From contig VGIR01000020.1 of assembly GCA_016867815.1 (NCBI GenBank), positions 1-38,767 of the forward strand: DNA of 38,767 nt, in the 5' to 3' direction. The notes below the pieces were generated by a model. It did no database searches. It had not been told where the DNA came from and was given only the letters and a program-made list of their open reading frames with translations. Positions within the stretch are counted from its first letter, which is position 1; each line of letters starts with the position of its first letter. This DNA comes from a candidate division WOR-3 bacterium (GTDB lineage Bacteria > Hydrothermota > Tepidihabitantia > Tepidihabitantales > Tepidihabitantaceae). Positions 13,635-23,951 of this stretch are shown one piece after another. The position numbers and the translations under genes were made by a program.

Positions 13635-14821
13635 TTGCCTTGGCGTGATTCTAGGATGTCCCGGCAGATTGTCCAGAACGGCCGGGCAGAGAGTTCAAAA
13701 CCCGGTTTGGCCAGGTCGGGGTGACGCTGCAGATACTCGACAGTAGTCGCGATGCGGCTGGATTGGCCGCGGGGCAGCCTGGAGCGTGAGAGCCCGGACC
13801 GGAGTACGAGTTCCTGCGGCCAGACGGACAGGGCATCGTTTGGAACGGTGAGGATCGCCAATCGACCCGCGTCTCGCAGCAGGGCAACGAGAGCGCCCAC
13901 ATTATCAGGTGCTCTGAAGTCGCTGATGAAGAGCGAATCACAGAGGAACCCGTCGGCCAGCTTCGCGGCCAGCACGCCTTGTATCAACGCACCGGTCAGG
14001 CGCTCCGGGTCCCAGGGCACGGCTGGCGGCACGATGATGCCAGCGGCGAGAGAGTCGGTCCCAGCCATGACGGAATCGAGGACTCGAGCGACTGAGGAGT
14101 CGGGCTTGAGTTCGCCGATGCTCACGGTCGTTCGGGTCAGGCGGCCGGCGTCCGGGCTGATATCGTAGCAGTTGATGCGGGTAGTGTCGCGCGACGGGTT
14201 CACCTCAAACCCGTTTGACCCACTCGTGTTGACCGTGAAGTCCGCTCTCCACATCAACCCGCTGGAGTGAGGTTCCGCCATGATCCCCACCAGGTCAGCT
14301 CGCTGCCGCATCAGTGCCACTGCCTTGCCAACCGCCAGGTCCGGTGTAGCGTACCTGACCCCGGAAATGTGCTTCAGGACGGTGCCCGAGTCCATGGCGA
14401 TGCCGGCGACAGCCAGAATCGACGGGCCGCTCTTTCTGACCATGAACGGATGGCCGATGGTCTGGCCGGACTCGTCCAGCAGGCTCGCAGACAAGGAGTA
14501 GTACCGGCCCTTCGCGACAATCTCGGTCAGCCGCGGCAAACCGAACGATAGCCACTCCGGAGTCAGAACTACCGCGTCAACGCCGGCGCGACTGAGGATG
14601 GACACCTGAGCGGCCCCATCGCTGACGGCCTGCAGTACGTTGTCGGCAAATGGATCACCGGTCACGAGCCAGAGCGTCGGGCTGACTGCCTGACGTGCCC
14701 TTACCGCTGCGGCATAGACCGGGAACCGGTCGAGCCGCGCGTCGGTCACGAACATCCGCACCGGCCGCTCGGCCGCGAGCGTAGCCCTTCTGGCACACTG
14801 CAGGGAACCAATAGCCAGCAA
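13631..14821 (-). CDS. degenerate UshA-like (5'-nucleotidase family) exported protein
   Basis: About 396 residues. The order of motifs follows the metallophosphoesterase/5'-nucleotidase family: a first strand MFVTDARLDRFPVY, L-W-L-V-T-G-D-P-F for the GD motif, then VDAVVLTPEW where GNHE is expected, and later ADLVGIMAEPHSSG. A 5'-nucleotidase C-terminal-like half follows. Several metal ligands (Asn-His of GNHE, the second His) are replaced, so catalysis is doubtful. The start is unclear: TTG 14821 is the only usual start, but the frame stays open upstream and there encodes the better signal peptide (S-L-L-A-A-C-S-L-L-L-A-I-G). A rarer start such as CTG, or a sequence error, is possible. It lies downstream of gyrA. 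Confidence 0.6.
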   Translation of the reverse strand: MLAIGSLQCARRATLAAERPVRMFVTDARLDRFPVYAAAVRARQAVSPTLWLVTGDPFADNVLQAVSDGAAQVSILSRAGVDAVVLTPEWLSFGLPRLTEIVAKGRYYSLSASLLDESGQTIGHPFMVRKSGPSILAVAGIAMDSGTVLKHISGVRYATPDLAVGKAVALMRQRADLVGIMAEPHSSGLMWRADFTVNTSGSNGFEVNPSRDTTRINCYDISPDAGRLTRTTVSIGELKPDSSVARVLDSVMAGTDSLAAGIIVPPAVPWDPERLTGALIQGVLAAKLADGFLCDSLFISDFRAPDNVGALVALLRDAGRLAILTVPNDALSVWPQELVLRSGLSRSRLPRGQSSRIATTVEYLQRHPDLAKPGFELSARPFWTICRDILESRQGK

Positions 14822-14929
14822 CAGGCTGCATGCGGCCAGCAGCGACCGGGCGCTGCACCGCGCCCGCTCAGCGGCGTACGGCTTGCTAACGTCCTTGGTG
14901 CTTGGCGAGGGACGTATGTCCGTAGGAGG

Positions 14930-17377
14930 CTACTGCTTCTCAGCCGGGGGCTGAGATTCCTCTTCGATGAGCGCGACGTCAACGACCGCGTCGCCCTTGT
15001 CGACTGCCATCACTCTGACTCCGGTGGTGGAGCGGCCGCATTTGCGGATCTCCGAGCAGTTGACCCGAATGACGATGCCTTGCTTTGAGGTGAGGATGAC
15101 CTCGGACGACTCGCTGCAGGACTTTGCCGCGGCGAGTCGGCCGGACTTATCGACTGGTTTGGCCGCGATGATGCCGGAGCCGCCTCGGCTCTGGACACGG
15201 AACTCCTCGAAGACGGTCCGCTTGCCGAAGCCGCTCTCGAACACGGTCAGGAGTGACTGGTTCTCACGGACGATTACGGCACCAATGACCGAATCACCCT
15301 TGCCTAGTCGGATGCCGCGCACGCCGGCCGCCGTGCGGCCCATGTCGCGCGAGTCCTTCTCGTGGAACCGGATGGACTGCCCGTCGCGGGTAACAAGCAG
15401 GATGTCGTCCGAGCCCGAGGTAAGCAGTGTTGCGACCAGCGAGTCGCCCTTCTCGATGCCCATGGCGATAATGCCCTTGCGTCGCGGGTTGGCGAACTGG
15501 TCGAGGGTGACCCGTTTGATCTTGCCCTGCCGGGTGACGAAGAAGACGAACTGCCTGGCTGCGAAGTCGCGCACCGCAAGGTAGGAGGTTGTCGCCTCAT
15601 CCTTCTCCATCTCAACCAGGTTGGCGATTGAGCGCCCTTTGGCAGCATGCGAACCCTCGGGTATCTCGTAGACCTTCTGCCAATAGCAGCGCCCCTTGTC
15701 GGTGAAGAACAGCATGTAGTCGTGGGTTGAGGCGATGAACAGCCCTTCGACAAAGTCCTCTTCCTGCACGGAAACTCCGGTCCGTCCCTGACCACCTCTC
15801 CCCTGGCGGCGGTAGACCGAGACCGGCATCCGCTTGATGTAGCCGCGGTGCGTCACCGTGACGGCCATGTCCTCTTCCTTGATGAGGTCCTCGATCGAGA
15901 ACTCCTCGGCCTCGCCGCGGACGATCTTGGTGCGACGCTCGTCCGCGTAGCGCCGCTTCACTTCCAGAAGCTCGCTGCGGATTTCGCCCATCATGGCGTT
16001 GCGCGAATCAAGCAGGTTCTTGAGCCGGCTGATCTCCTTGATGAGGTCCTTGTACTCGGCGTCGATCTTCTCCCGCTCCAGTCCGGTGAGTCGGGCCAGG
16101 CGCATCTCCAGGATGGCATCGGCCTGGCGTTCGGACAGCTTGAACTTCGCCATCAAGCCCTGGCGCGCAGTATCGGTGTCCTTTGACTTCTTTATCAACT
16201 CGATGACTGCGTCGATGTTCTTCAGGGCAATCTTCAGACCCTCAAGGATGTGGGCGCGGTCCTCCGCCCGCTTCAGTTCGAACCGGGTCCGCCGCGTCAC
16301 GGTTTCGAACCGAAACTTGAGGAACTCCTCAAGCAGCGCCTTCAGTCCCAGCGTGCGGGGCTGGCCGTTCACCAGCACCAGCAGGATGATGCCGAATGAC
16401 GACTGCAACTCGGTGTGTTTGTAGAGCTGGTTAAGCACGACTTCCTTCACCGCGTCGCGTTTCAGGTCGAGCACAATCCGCATGCCGTCGCGGTCCGATT
16501 CGTCCCTGAGGTCGGCAATCCCCTGAACCTTCTTCTCTCGCACCAACTGGGCGATGCGCTCGATGAGGGTCGTCTTGTTGACCTGATAGGGAATCTCGCT
16601 GACGATCAGCCGGTCCTTGCCGGCCTTGACCTCTTCGAAAGTCACCGTGCCTCTGAGCATGATGCTGCCGCGACCGGTCTCGTACGCCTGCCTGATGCCT
16701 TCGACTCCGACTATGGTCGCGCCGGTCGGGAAATCCGGCCCGCGCACCTTCTTCATCAGTTCCTTGCTCTCGATCCTCGGGTCGTCGACCAAGAGCACCA
16801 GGGCGTCAATCAGCTCGCCGAGGTTGTGGGGCGGGATGTTCGTCGCCATGCCGACAGCGATGCCGGCCGCGCCGTTGGCGAGCAGGTTGGGAAACGCCGC
16901 CGGCAGAACGGTGGGCTCCTTGAGCCGCTCGTCGAAGTTGGGCTGGAAATCAACCGTGTCCTTGTCCAGGTCGCTCAGCAACTCGGTGGCAAGCGGCGAC
17001 AACCGGGCCTCCGTGTAGCGGTACGCGGCAGCCGCGTCACCGTCTATTGAGCCGAAGTTTCCCTGTCCGTGGACCAACGGATAGCGGAGCGAGAAGTCCT
17101 GCGCCATCCGCACCATCGCGTCGTAAACCGCGCTGTCACCGTGGGGATGGTACTTACCCAGCACGTCGCCAACCACCGTGGCCGATTTGCGCGTCGCCCG
17201 GGTCGGGATCAACCCCATCTCATTCATAGTGAAGAGGATACGCCGCTGGACCGGCTTCAGGCCGTCCCGGACGTCGGGCAGGGCGCGCGCCACGATGACC
17301 GACATGGCGTAGTCGAGGAACGACTTCCGGACCTCATCCTCGATGTAGACTGGTACTACGGAATCTTCGTGGGACAC
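14930..17377 (-). CDS. gyrA: DNA gyrase subunit A
   Basis: This 815-residue type IIA topoisomerase subunit, with GyrB, introduces negative supercoils. The catalytic Tyr is residue 121 in A-Y-R-Y-T-E. The quinolone-pocket segment [17 protein letters not shown] keeps Ser82 and Asp86 (equivalents of E. coli Ser83 and Asp87), the usual susceptible-type residues. The C-terminal domain has six repeated blades and a GyrA-box-like G-R-G-G-Q-G near residue 530, which favours GyrA over ParC. GTG 17377 is 8 nt after a -10 box and has no ribosome site, so the mRNA is predicted to be leaderless. gyrB is not nearby; two unrelated membrane/exported genes follow. Confidence 0.97.
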   Translation of the reverse strand: MSHEDSVVPVYIEDEVRKSFLDYAMSVIVARALPDVRDGLKPVQRRILFTMNEMGLIPTRATRKSATVVGDVLGKYHPHGDSAVYDAMVRMAQDFSLRYPLVHGQGNFGSIDGDAAAAYRYTEARLSPLATELLSDLDKDTVDFQPNFDERLKEPTVLPAAFPNLLANGAAGIAVGMATNIPPHNLGELIDALVLLVDDPRIESKELMKKVRGPDFPTGATIVGVEGIRQAYETGRGSIMLRGTVTFEEVKAGKDRLIVSEIPYQVNKTTLIERIAQLVREKKVQGIADLRDESDRDGMRIVLDLKRDAVKEVVLNQLYKHTELQSSFGIILLVLVNGQPRTLGLKALLEEFLKFRFETVTRRTRFELKRAEDRAHILEGLKIALKNIDAVIELIKKSKDTDTARQGLMAKFKLSERQADAILEMRLARLTGLEREKIDAEYKDLIKEISRLKNLLDSRNAMMGEIRSELLEVKRRYADERRTKIVRGEAEEFSIEDLIKEEDMAVTVTHRGYIKRMPVSVYRRQGRGGQGRTGVSVQEEDFVEGLFIASTHDYMLFFTDKGRCYWQKVYEIPEGSHAAKGRSIANLVEMEKDEATTSYLAVRDFAARQFVFFVTRQGKIKRVTLDQFANPRRKGIIAMGIEKGDSLVATLLTSGSDDILLVTRDGQSIRFHEKDSRDMGRTAAGVRGIRLGKGDSVIGAVIVRENQSLLTVFESGFGKRTVFEEFRVQSRGGSGIIAAKPVDKSGRLAAAKSCSESSEVILTSKQGIVIRVNCSEIRKCGRSTTGVRVMAVDKGDAVVDVALIEEESQPPAEKQ

Positions 17378-17385
17378 GCGCGGTA

Positions 17386-17414
17386 AATATAGCCGTATGA
17401 CATTCGCAAGTCAA
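17386..17414 (-). promoter_or_regulatory. gyrA promoter, leaderless
   Basis: On the minus strand TTGACT (17414-17409), 17 nt, TATATT (17391-17386), then 8 nt to the GTG start. Confidence 0.75.
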
Positions 17415-17448
17415 ACGTTACGAGGGAGAACGGGTGTTCCGCCGCGAG

Positions 17449-17476
17449 TTGACAGTAACGGTGAAATGGCTATGAT
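17449..17476 (+). promoter_or_regulatory. promoter of the TPR protein gene
   Basis: TTGACA (17449-17454), 16 nt, TATGAT (17471-17476). The expected leader of about 30 nt carries AAGGAGG before ATG 17513. Confidence 0.8.
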
Positions 17477-17512
17477 TTCGCTGACTCTGCAGCAGGTCTA
17501 AGGAGGACCACA

Positions 17513-19153
17513 ATGCGAAGTTTCCGCAACTCAAGTCTGGCGATTATCCTGTTGACGGCGGCGTCGTGTGTGCCACTTGTCGCCCAGCAGATACCGCTTG
17601 ACGCCCTTATGCGCGGTGGTCGAATACACTATGACGGCCAACGCTACGAACGCGCCAAGGAGCAGTTCACAAAGGCGCTGACTCAGTACGGAGCGACGGC
17701 TGACAACGTCGCGCTTGGCCAGATTGAGTTCTGGCTCGGTCTCTGTGAGGAGCAGTTGCGGAACCACGCCTCCGCCGCCGACCACTTCGTGACCGCGTTG
17801 GAAAAGGACACAACGCTTGTCACCAAGATCCGCACGGACGAACCCTGGCAGTACCTGTCCTGGACCGCACTCATCAGTGCGACCCGCGAGAGCTACAACG
17901 CCGAGGAGAACGATGCCGCGCTCAGGTACGCGCTGGTGGCCCTCAAGGTGGATCCCTCCAAGTCCCAGACCTATGCTCTCGTCGCGAACATCTACTCGGC
18001 GCTGGAGCGCTACGATGACATGCGCGCAACCGCCGACGACCTGCTGAAGCTGGATGCCGGCGCTCCTGAGGCACTGAGTCTGCTCGGGCTCTACTTTCTG
18101 CAGAAGCCGGACAGCCTCTGGCTGACAAAAGAGGCCAGGGCCGTACGTTGGGATTCGGCCGGATTCTTCTACGACGAAGCCATCGCACAATACGAGAAGC
18201 GCTTCGCCGCCGCCAAGGCAGACCTGTCCAAACAACTGAAGCTGACCGACTCGGTCCGCGTCGACCAGGTCGTCTCGAAACTGGTGCAGAAGAGCCGACT
18301 ACTCGACCAGTCCGAACTGAAGCGCTATGTCGAGACAGACCTCGACGCGGCCAAGCAACTGGCCGAAATCGCCCAGACCGCAGGTCGACTCTTCTATGCC
18401 GCCAACAATCTGAACGTGGCCAGCTCGCGGGCCGGGACGGCTATGCTGCGTGCGGCAACCGAGACGCGAGCGGACACATCGGAGCGGTTCCGAGCAAAGG
18501 CCGAGGCTCTTTTCGGAAGCGCGGTCGAGTACGATTCCTCAGATTTTGCCTCGCTCTTCAACCTCGGCATAACCCAGTACCAGGGGAAGAAGGACAGCCT
18601 GGCTGAGCGGTCGCTGCAGACCGTGATCGACGGTGCAGTCGTGCCGGTGGGTATGTTGCCGCCGCCGTGGCTCGACTCGCTGCTCGCGCTGGTGACGCCG
18701 GAAGCAGCCGAAGCCGGCAACGTCCAGGTAACCGGCACGCTGGTCGAGAAGGTCGACTCGATTCTCGCTGCCAAGGGGAGGAAGAGTGTCGGCTTTGGCT
18801 GGCTCTACTTCCCTGACCTTAGGTCCCGCAAGCTCACCGGCCCGGCGGCAGTTGCCGACACTCTCGGTATGTTCCTGAGCCTCCAAACGCCGCAGCTTAT
18901 CGAGCAGGCGTACCTGTGGCTCGGGTCGAGTCAGACCGGTCTCGCCACCACCCTTGCGGACGGCGGCAAGAAGGATGCAGCCAAGGCAGGTTACCTGCGG
19001 GCGATTGGCAACCTACTGATCGCTACCAAGATCGATCCCAACAACTCGGACGCGTTCCAGAATCTTGGCATATGCTACCGGGAGACCGACCAGAAGGACA
19101 AAGCACTGAGGGCCTTCGAGGCAGCGGACAAGCTGAGAAAGCAGGGCCGCTAA
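17513..19153 (+). CDS. exported tetratricopeptide-repeat protein
   Basis: ATG 17513 is preceded by AAGGAGG. The 546-residue product has a signal peptide (SSLAIILLTAASCVPLVAQ); the Cys in T-A-A-S-C could be a lipobox, but cleavage after V-A-Q is also possible. At least six TPR-like units follow (GRIHYDGQRYERAKEQFTKA, KSQTYALVANIYSALERYDD, and near the end SDAFQNLGICYRETDQKDKA). TPR proteins are scaffolds; partners cannot be predicted. It ends 19 nt before the binding-protein gene, so the two are probably one operon and may work together at the envelope. Confidence 0.8.
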   Translation: MRSFRNSSLAIILLTAASCVPLVAQQIPLDALMRGGRIHYDGQRYERAKEQFTKALTQYGATADNVALGQIEFWLGLCEEQLRNHASAADHFVTALEKDTTLVTKIRTDEPWQYLSWTALISATRESYNAEENDAALRYALVALKVDPSKSQTYALVANIYSALERYDDMRATADDLLKLDAGAPEALSLLGLYFLQKPDSLWLTKEARAVRWDSAGFFYDEAIAQYEKRFAAAKADLSKQLKLTDSVRVDQVVSKLVQKSRLLDQSELKRYVETDLDAAKQLAEIAQTAGRLFYAANNLNVASSRAGTAMLRAATETRADTSERFRAKAEALFGSAVEYDSSDFASLFNLGITQYQGKKDSLAERSLQTVIDGAVVPVGMLPPPWLDSLLALVTPEAAEAGNVQVTGTLVEKVDSILAAKGRKSVGFGWLYFPDLRSRKLTGPAAVADTLGMFLSLQTPQLIEQAYLWLGSSQTGLATTLADGGKKDAAKAGYLRAIGNLLIATKIDPNNSDAFQNLGICYRETDQKDKALRAFEAADKLRKQGR

Positions 19154-19172
19154 CCGCAAGGAAGAAAAAAGC

Positions 19173-20138
19173 ATGACCAAACTTCTCAACATCCTGATTG
19201 TGTTGCTGGCCGCCGTCCTGGTCTATGTCATTCTCTACCCGCAGATTCAGCAGAATCGACCGATTGAAGTCAGATTCGCCTGTGACAGCACGGTAACCTC
19301 CCTGCCGATACTGGTCGGCATCGATGAAAGCCTGTTCGTCAAGAACCGCATCAAACCGACCCTCGTCTTCTACTCTGACCCGGACCAGGCACTCGCCGAC
19401 CTTTTTGCCGGCAAGGTTGACGTCGGTATCTTCACGTGGAGCGCGGTTTTCAAGCGCATCGCGACCAAGAACGAGACTCTCAAGGTCTTCATGAGCGAGG
19501 ATTTCCGGCAGTCCCTGCCGGTGGATGCCATAGTCGCGCCGCTCAAATCACACGTGAAGACCGCGTCAGACATCCGAGGAAAACGGTTCATCTACCCACC
19601 CCAGGTACGTGACTACATACCGGTAATGCTCACCAATCTGGGAATCAACTCCGAGGAAGTCAAATTGGCGGAGGTTCCGTTTTCCTCCCTGTTACAAAAG
19701 TTGGAGGCCGGAAACTGCGATGCTGCCTGGGTGATCGAACCCCAGCTCTGCCCGCTGGATACGACGCAGTATCGGATTATCCAGTACAGCGCACTCCCGC
19801 GCTTCGTGGCTCAGCCGTTCCCCGGGGCGGCCATGGGGTTTGCCCCCAGGTTTCCGCAGACCTACCGACAAGGTCCGAAGCGGCTGAAGATCGCAACCGA
19901 CGCAGCCATGGCCATCGTGGAGAACAAGTCCGATGTGGCCAAGCAGGTCCTGGGCAAGTACTTTCCATACTGCACCAAGTCCTGTGGTTTCTGCCGTCTT
20001 CCCGAACTTCAGCGCAGCACGGAGATAAACAAGCCTGCCGTCGCCGCCCTGGCCAGCCGGCTGAGGCTGACCGGCGTAGTGACGAGCGACATCAACACGC
20101 AGGGCATATTCCCGGACCCGCAGATATTTACGCGCTAG
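19173..20138 (+). CDS. membrane-anchored NitT/TauT-type substrate-binding protein
   Basis: ATG 19173 follows AAGGAAG. The 321-residue product has an N-terminal membrane anchor or signal (LLNILIVLLAAVLVYVIL) and a type-2 periplasmic-binding fold like SsuA/NMT1: TVTSLPILVGIDESLFVKN, D-P-D-Q-A-L-A-D-L-F-A-G-K-V-D-V-G-I and E-A-G-N-C-D-A-A-W-V-I-E-P. Such proteins deliver small organic or anionic ligands to ABC permeases, but no permease or ATPase gene is adjacent. Near residue 270 it has an unusual Cys cluster (Y-C-T-K-S-C-G-F-C), which could bind a metal or cofactor. Confidence 0.75.
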   Translation: MTKLLNILIVLLAAVLVYVILYPQIQQNRPIEVRFACDSTVTSLPILVGIDESLFVKNRIKPTLVFYSDPDQALADLFAGKVDVGIFTWSAVFKRIATKNETLKVFMSEDFRQSLPVDAIVAPLKSHVKTASDIRGKRFIYPPQVRDYIPVMLTNLGINSEEVKLAEVPFSSLLQKLEAGNCDAAWVIEPQLCPLDTTQYRIIQYSALPRFVAQPFPGAAMGFAPRFPQTYRQGPKRLKIATDAAMAIVENKSDVAKQVLGKYFPYCTKSCGFCRLPELQRSTEINKPAVAALASRLRLTGVVTSDINTQGIFPDPQIFTR

Positions 20139-20146
20139 AAGACTTG

Positions 20147-20425
<279 letters not shown>

Positions 20426-20513
20426 CTTCTGGATTGCCGGAAGATGCTGACAGAAGGCCGATTCCTCCTCCGGGTTCCGGGCGTCTGCGCTGCCCGTATC
20501 GCGGTGACACATC

Positions 20514-21989
20514 GTGGCAGGTGAAGTTCTCACGCTCAAGTATCGGCCGCAGCGATTGGCCGAGCTCCTGGTTCAGGACCACGTTCGCGACACACTCAGT
20601 AGGGCAATCGAGAAGAACCGGTTGGCCAATGCCTACCTGTTCTGCGGTCCGCGCGGAGTCGGCAAGACCACGACCGCCCGCATCCTCGCCAAGAGTCTCA
20701 ACTGTCAGAAAGGCCCGACCGTCTCGCCCTGCGGAGAGTGCTCGGCGTGCGTAGCCATAACCGGCGGCCGCAGCCTTGACGTTATCGAGATCGACGGCGC
20801 CTCGAACCGTAAGATCGACGACGTACGGGAACTGAGAGAGAACATAAAGTACCTGCCGACTTCCGGACGCTACAAGATCTACATCATCGACGAAGTTCAC
20901 ATGCTCACGACCGAATCCTTCAACGCCCTGCTCAAGACCCTGGAGGAACCCCCGGCCCACGCCAAGTTCATCTTCGCCACCACCGCCGCCCAGGACGTCC
21001 CCGCGACGATTGTCTCTCGGTGCCAGCGCTTTGATTTCCGTCGCGCCACGCCGTCAGAAATCAGGAACAGGCTGGCCTGGCTTGCGGAACGAGAGGGAAT
21101 CAAGGCCTCTGACGCGGCGTTGATGGCGATCGCCCGGCGTGCCGACGGCGCCATCCGGGACGGAGAGGGTATCCTTGACCAGTTGGCGTCTTTCCAGCCG
21201 GAGGGAATCGAGGTCAAGGACGTGGAGGAGTTGCTGGGCCTGGTACCCTCCGAGGTCTTTTTCGACTATGCGGATCTCCTGCTGGCCGGCAATGAACCGG
21301 GGCTGATGGGCTTTGTCGCGCGGCTCTTCGATTCCGGGTACGACCATCTCGAATTCTACTCAGGAGTGGTTCAGCACTTCCGCGACCTGCTGGCGCTGGA
21401 AATCAGCGGTCGTGAGTGCGGGCTAAGCCTGCTCCCCGATGAGATCGAGCGCATGCTCTCTCAGGGCAGGCGATTCGGCTGCGGTAGACTGCTGAGAATT
21501 CTCCACGCTGTTGCCGCCTACGAGGCCCAGGCCGCGTCCACGCAGTTTCCTCGGGTGCTGATAGAAGTCATGTCGCTGGAACTGGCGTCAGAACCGGCCG
21601 GCCTGCACGGACAGGAAGCACCCCGGAGCGCGCCCCCGGCGATCACTGCTGCCACGGTCGCCCGCGATCAACCCAGGACGCTGAAAGGCCTCTGGGCTGA
21701 GTTGCGCCTGCACACCAAGGCTCACCAGTCGATGCTGGCCGGCTTCCTGGAACTGGCCACGCCGGTCTCTCTCTCCGATGCTGCGCTAACCATCTCGCTG
21801 TCCGCGAAGCACAAGGTGGCGGCCGAGACTCTCCAGGCTGACCTGCGGCGAATCGAGGCCATCCTGGCCGAGGTCGCAGGCCGTCCGCTGAAGCTGGTCG
21901 TGGAGGTGTCGAGAAAGCCGTCAGCCGATCCGACCCGCGAGCGAGTCAGCAGGATTCTGGGCGAGGTGGAGGAAAGGGAGCAACATTGA
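20514..21989 (+). CDS. dnaX: DNA polymerase III subunit gamma/tau
   Basis: The 491-residue clamp-loader ATPase opens at GTG 20514. It has Walker A GPRGVGKTTTAR (residues 45-56), the DnaX zinc Cys set (Cys64, 73, 76, 79), Walker B IIDEVHML (125-131) and the TLEEPP and SRCQRFDF signatures. Sensor 1 is A-T-T-A-A-Q rather than the usual A-T-T-E. The lid segment reads R-A-D-G-A-I-R-D-G-E-G-I-L-D-Q. The short, Pro/Ala-rich tau-like tail ends with a polymerase-binding-like domain (LWAELRLHTKAHQSMLAGFL). Its stop overlaps the start of recR (TTGA). Confidence 0.96.
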   Translation: MAGEVLTLKYRPQRLAELLVQDHVRDTLSRAIEKNRLANAYLFCGPRGVGKTTTARILAKSLNCQKGPTVSPCGECSACVAITGGRSLDVIEIDGASNRKIDDVRELRENIKYLPTSGRYKIYIIDEVHMLTTESFNALLKTLEEPPAHAKFIFATTAAQDVPATIVSRCQRFDFRRATPSEIRNRLAWLAEREGIKASDAALMAIARRADGAIRDGEGILDQLASFQPEGIEVKDVEELLGLVPSEVFFDYADLLLAGNEPGLMGFVARLFDSGYDHLEFYSGVVQHFRDLLALEISGRECGLSLLPDEIERMLSQGRRFGCGRLLRILHAVAAYEAQAASTQFPRVLIEVMSLELASEPAGLHGQEAPRSAPPAITAATVARDQPRTLKGLWAELRLHTKAHQSMLAGFLELATPVSLSDAALTISLSAKHKVAAETLQADLRRIEAILAEVAGRPLKLVVEVSRKPSADPTRERVSRILGEVEEREQH

Positions 21990-22570
21990 AACGTTCCCTT
22001 GAGCAACTCGTCTCTTCGCTGGTCAAGTTGCCAGGAGTCGGCAGAAAGACGGCGCAGCGCATCGCCTTCTACCTGCTGAAACAGCCCGATGTCGCCCGCG
22101 AGATGGCGGGGTCGATCATCGAGGCCAGCTCCAAGCTTCGGCCATGCCCGATCTGCTTCAGTCTCACCGAGGAGCAGCAGTGCGATGTCTGCTCGGACCC
22201 GACCCGAGACCACTCCCTGGTCTGCGTGGTTGAGGAACCGGCTGATGTCCTCACACTGGAGCAGTCGGGTCAGCACCACGGGGCCTATCACGTGCTCGGC
22301 GGCATACTTTCGCCGATCGACAATGTCGGACCGGACGACCTGCACGTGGGAGAGCTTGTCTCCCGGGTGGCTTCCGGTGTACGCGAGGTGATCATAGCCA
22401 CCAACCCCACAATCGAGGGTGAGGCGACCGCGATCTATGTCGCCGAACACCTGAAATCGACCGGCGTGCGAGTCACGCGGATCGCCCGGGGCCTGCCGGT
22501 CGGATCCGACCTCGACCTTGCCGATACCGAGACCATACTGCGGGCGCTTGAGGGCCGGCGTGAGCTGTAG
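21986..22570 (+). CDS. recR: recombination mediator RecR
   Basis: The 194-residue protein starts at TTG 21986, overlapping the dnaX stop. It has the helix-hairpin-helix KLPGVGRKTAQRIAFYLL, a C4 zinc finger (CPIC ... CDVC, Cys54/57/66/69) and a Toprim domain with VVEEPADV and IATNPTIEGEATA. RecR with RecO loads RecA at gaps in RecFOR repair. dnaX-recR linkage is classical, though the ybaB/ebfC gene often found between them is absent here. Confidence 0.96.
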   Translation: MKRSLEQLVSSLVKLPGVGRKTAQRIAFYLLKQPDVAREMAGSIIEASSKLRPCPICFSLTEEQQCDVCSDPTRDHSLVCVVEEPADVLTLEQSGQHHGAYHVLGGILSPIDNVGPDDLHVGELVSRVASGVREVIIATNPTIEGEATAIYVAEHLKSTGVRVTRIARGLPVGSDLDLADTETILRALEGRREL

Positions 22571-22630
22571 ACGGCTTGACCGTCTGGCCCGAGAACCCGG
22601 AGTTGAAGAGGCTCTCTACTGGAGGAACCA

Positions 22631-22957
22631 ATGAACCTGACACTGACCGGACGCCACCTGGATATCACTCCCTACCTGAAGGCGCATGTGGACGAAAAGA
22701 TGAAGAAGCTGGACCACTTCAATAGCCACATCATCAAAGCCGAGATTGTCCTCACCAAAGAGGGCGCCAAGGACGTCGCTGAAGGCAAAGTACACATGAG
22801 CCACACCGTGCTCGCCGCCAAGGGCCAGGGCAAGGACATGTACATCGCGGTCAACGACGTCATCGACAAGCTGGTCGCCCAGTTGCTTCGGCAGCAGGGC
22901 AAGTTCCACGATCGCAGGCGCTCCAATCACACCCCGCCTTCTTCTGATGGAATCTGA
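22631..22957 (+). CDS. hpf: ribosome hibernation promoting factor, short form
   Basis: ATG 22631 follows GGAGG. The 108-residue protein begins LTLTGRHLDITPYLKAHVDE, the family start, and ends with the helix DMYIAVNDVIDKLVAQL. It has no long C-terminal dimerisation domain, so it is the short HPF/YfiA type. It binds the 30S decoding region in stationary phase. Its 3' end overlaps hprK by 11 nt. Confidence 0.92.
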   Translation: MNLTLTGRHLDITPYLKAHVDEKMKKLDHFNSHIIKAEIVLTKEGAKDVAEGKVHMSHTVLAAKGQGKDMYIAVNDVIDKLVAQLLRQQGKFHDRRRSNHTPPSSDGI

Positions 22958-23939
22958 GACTCGGCCCATGAACGTCGCCGATCTCCTCGCTGAGAAACGG
23001 GAGGAGTGGAGTCTTGAAGTCGCTTCCGGCGGGCAGGGACTTGCCGCCAACGCCGTCGCCACCGGTGACATCAACCGACCGGGCATGGCGCTGGCCGGAT
23101 ACACGAAAGTCTTCCTGCGCGAACGCATCCAGATCGTCGGCAGCACCGAGTTGTCCTATCTCGCCACCATGACCCCGGAGTTGCAGCATGAGGCGGTGCA
23201 TCGACTCTTCTCATTGCGCCCCCCCTGCGTCATCGTGACCAAGGGACTTAGTCTGCCGGAGGTCTGGAAGACCGAGGCGGACGAATTCAATGTACCGGTC
23301 ATGACCACGCCGATGGATACGACCCCGTTTATCCACGCCCTGTCTGCCTTCATAGACTACCGGCTGGCGCCCAAGGATTTCGTCAACGGAGAACTGGTGG
23401 ACGTGTTCGGCGTCGGACTTCTGATCACCGGCGACTCGGGAATCGGCAAGTCTGAATGTGCCCTCGACCTGGTCGATCGCGGACACCGACTGATTGCCGA
23501 CGACCTCGTCAAAGTCCTTCGTCGCGGCACCGGCATCGTCATGGGCTATTCTGCGGCCCGAACGTCGGAACTGGCCCACCACATAGAGATCAGGGGCGTT
23601 GGCATCGTGGACGTCTACAGCCTGTACGGGGTACGTGCTATCCGGATTCAGAAACGCATCGAGGTCGAGGTGAAGCTAGTCCACTGGAAGCCCGGCATGG
23701 ACTACGAGCGAACGGGCATCGAGGAGAAACTGACCGATATCCTGGGCGTCCGCATCCCGCGGGTGACCATTCCTGTCATACCGGGCAAGAACCTGGCGCT
23801 GGTTCTCGAGGTTATCGCCAAGAACCACATCCTGAAGGTCTTTGGCTACGAACCTGCCAAGGTCTTCGATGACGCGCTCACCTCAGTGATGAGCAAGTCC
23901 CCGAAGATCGACCCGTTCATCGCCGACGACCCGGAGTAA
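22947..23939 (+). CDS. hprK: HPr kinase/phosphorylase
   Basis: The 330-residue protein starts at ATG 22947 inside hpf; ATG 22968 is an alternative. It has the HprK N-terminal domain, Walker A GDSGIGKSE (residues 162-170), the R-G-H-R-L-I-A-D-D motif (178-186) with the catalytic Asp, and the signature EIRGVGIVDV (214-223). At the position where most HprK proteins have V-H-G before the P-loop, this one has V-N-G (residues 146-148), losing a conserved His. HprK phosphorylates HPr on Ser, linking carbon status to regulation. No ptsH is in the window. Confidence 0.93.
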   Translation: MESETRPMNVADLLAEKREEWSLEVASGGQGLAANAVATGDINRPGMALAGYTKVFLRERIQIVGSTELSYLATMTPELQHEAVHRLFSLRPPCVIVTKGLSLPEVWKTEADEFNVPVMTTPMDTTPFIHALSAFIDYRLAPKDFVNGELVDVFGVGLLITGDSGIGKSECALDLVDRGHRLIADDLVKVLRRGTGIVMGYSAARTSELAHHIEIRGVGIVDVYSLYGVRAIRIQKRIEVEVKLVHWKPGMDYERTGIEEKLTDILGVRIPRVTIPVIPGKNLALVLEVIAKNHILKVFGYEPAKVFDDALTSVMSKSPKIDPFIADDPE

Positions 23940-23951
23940 GGTAGGCCGGCT

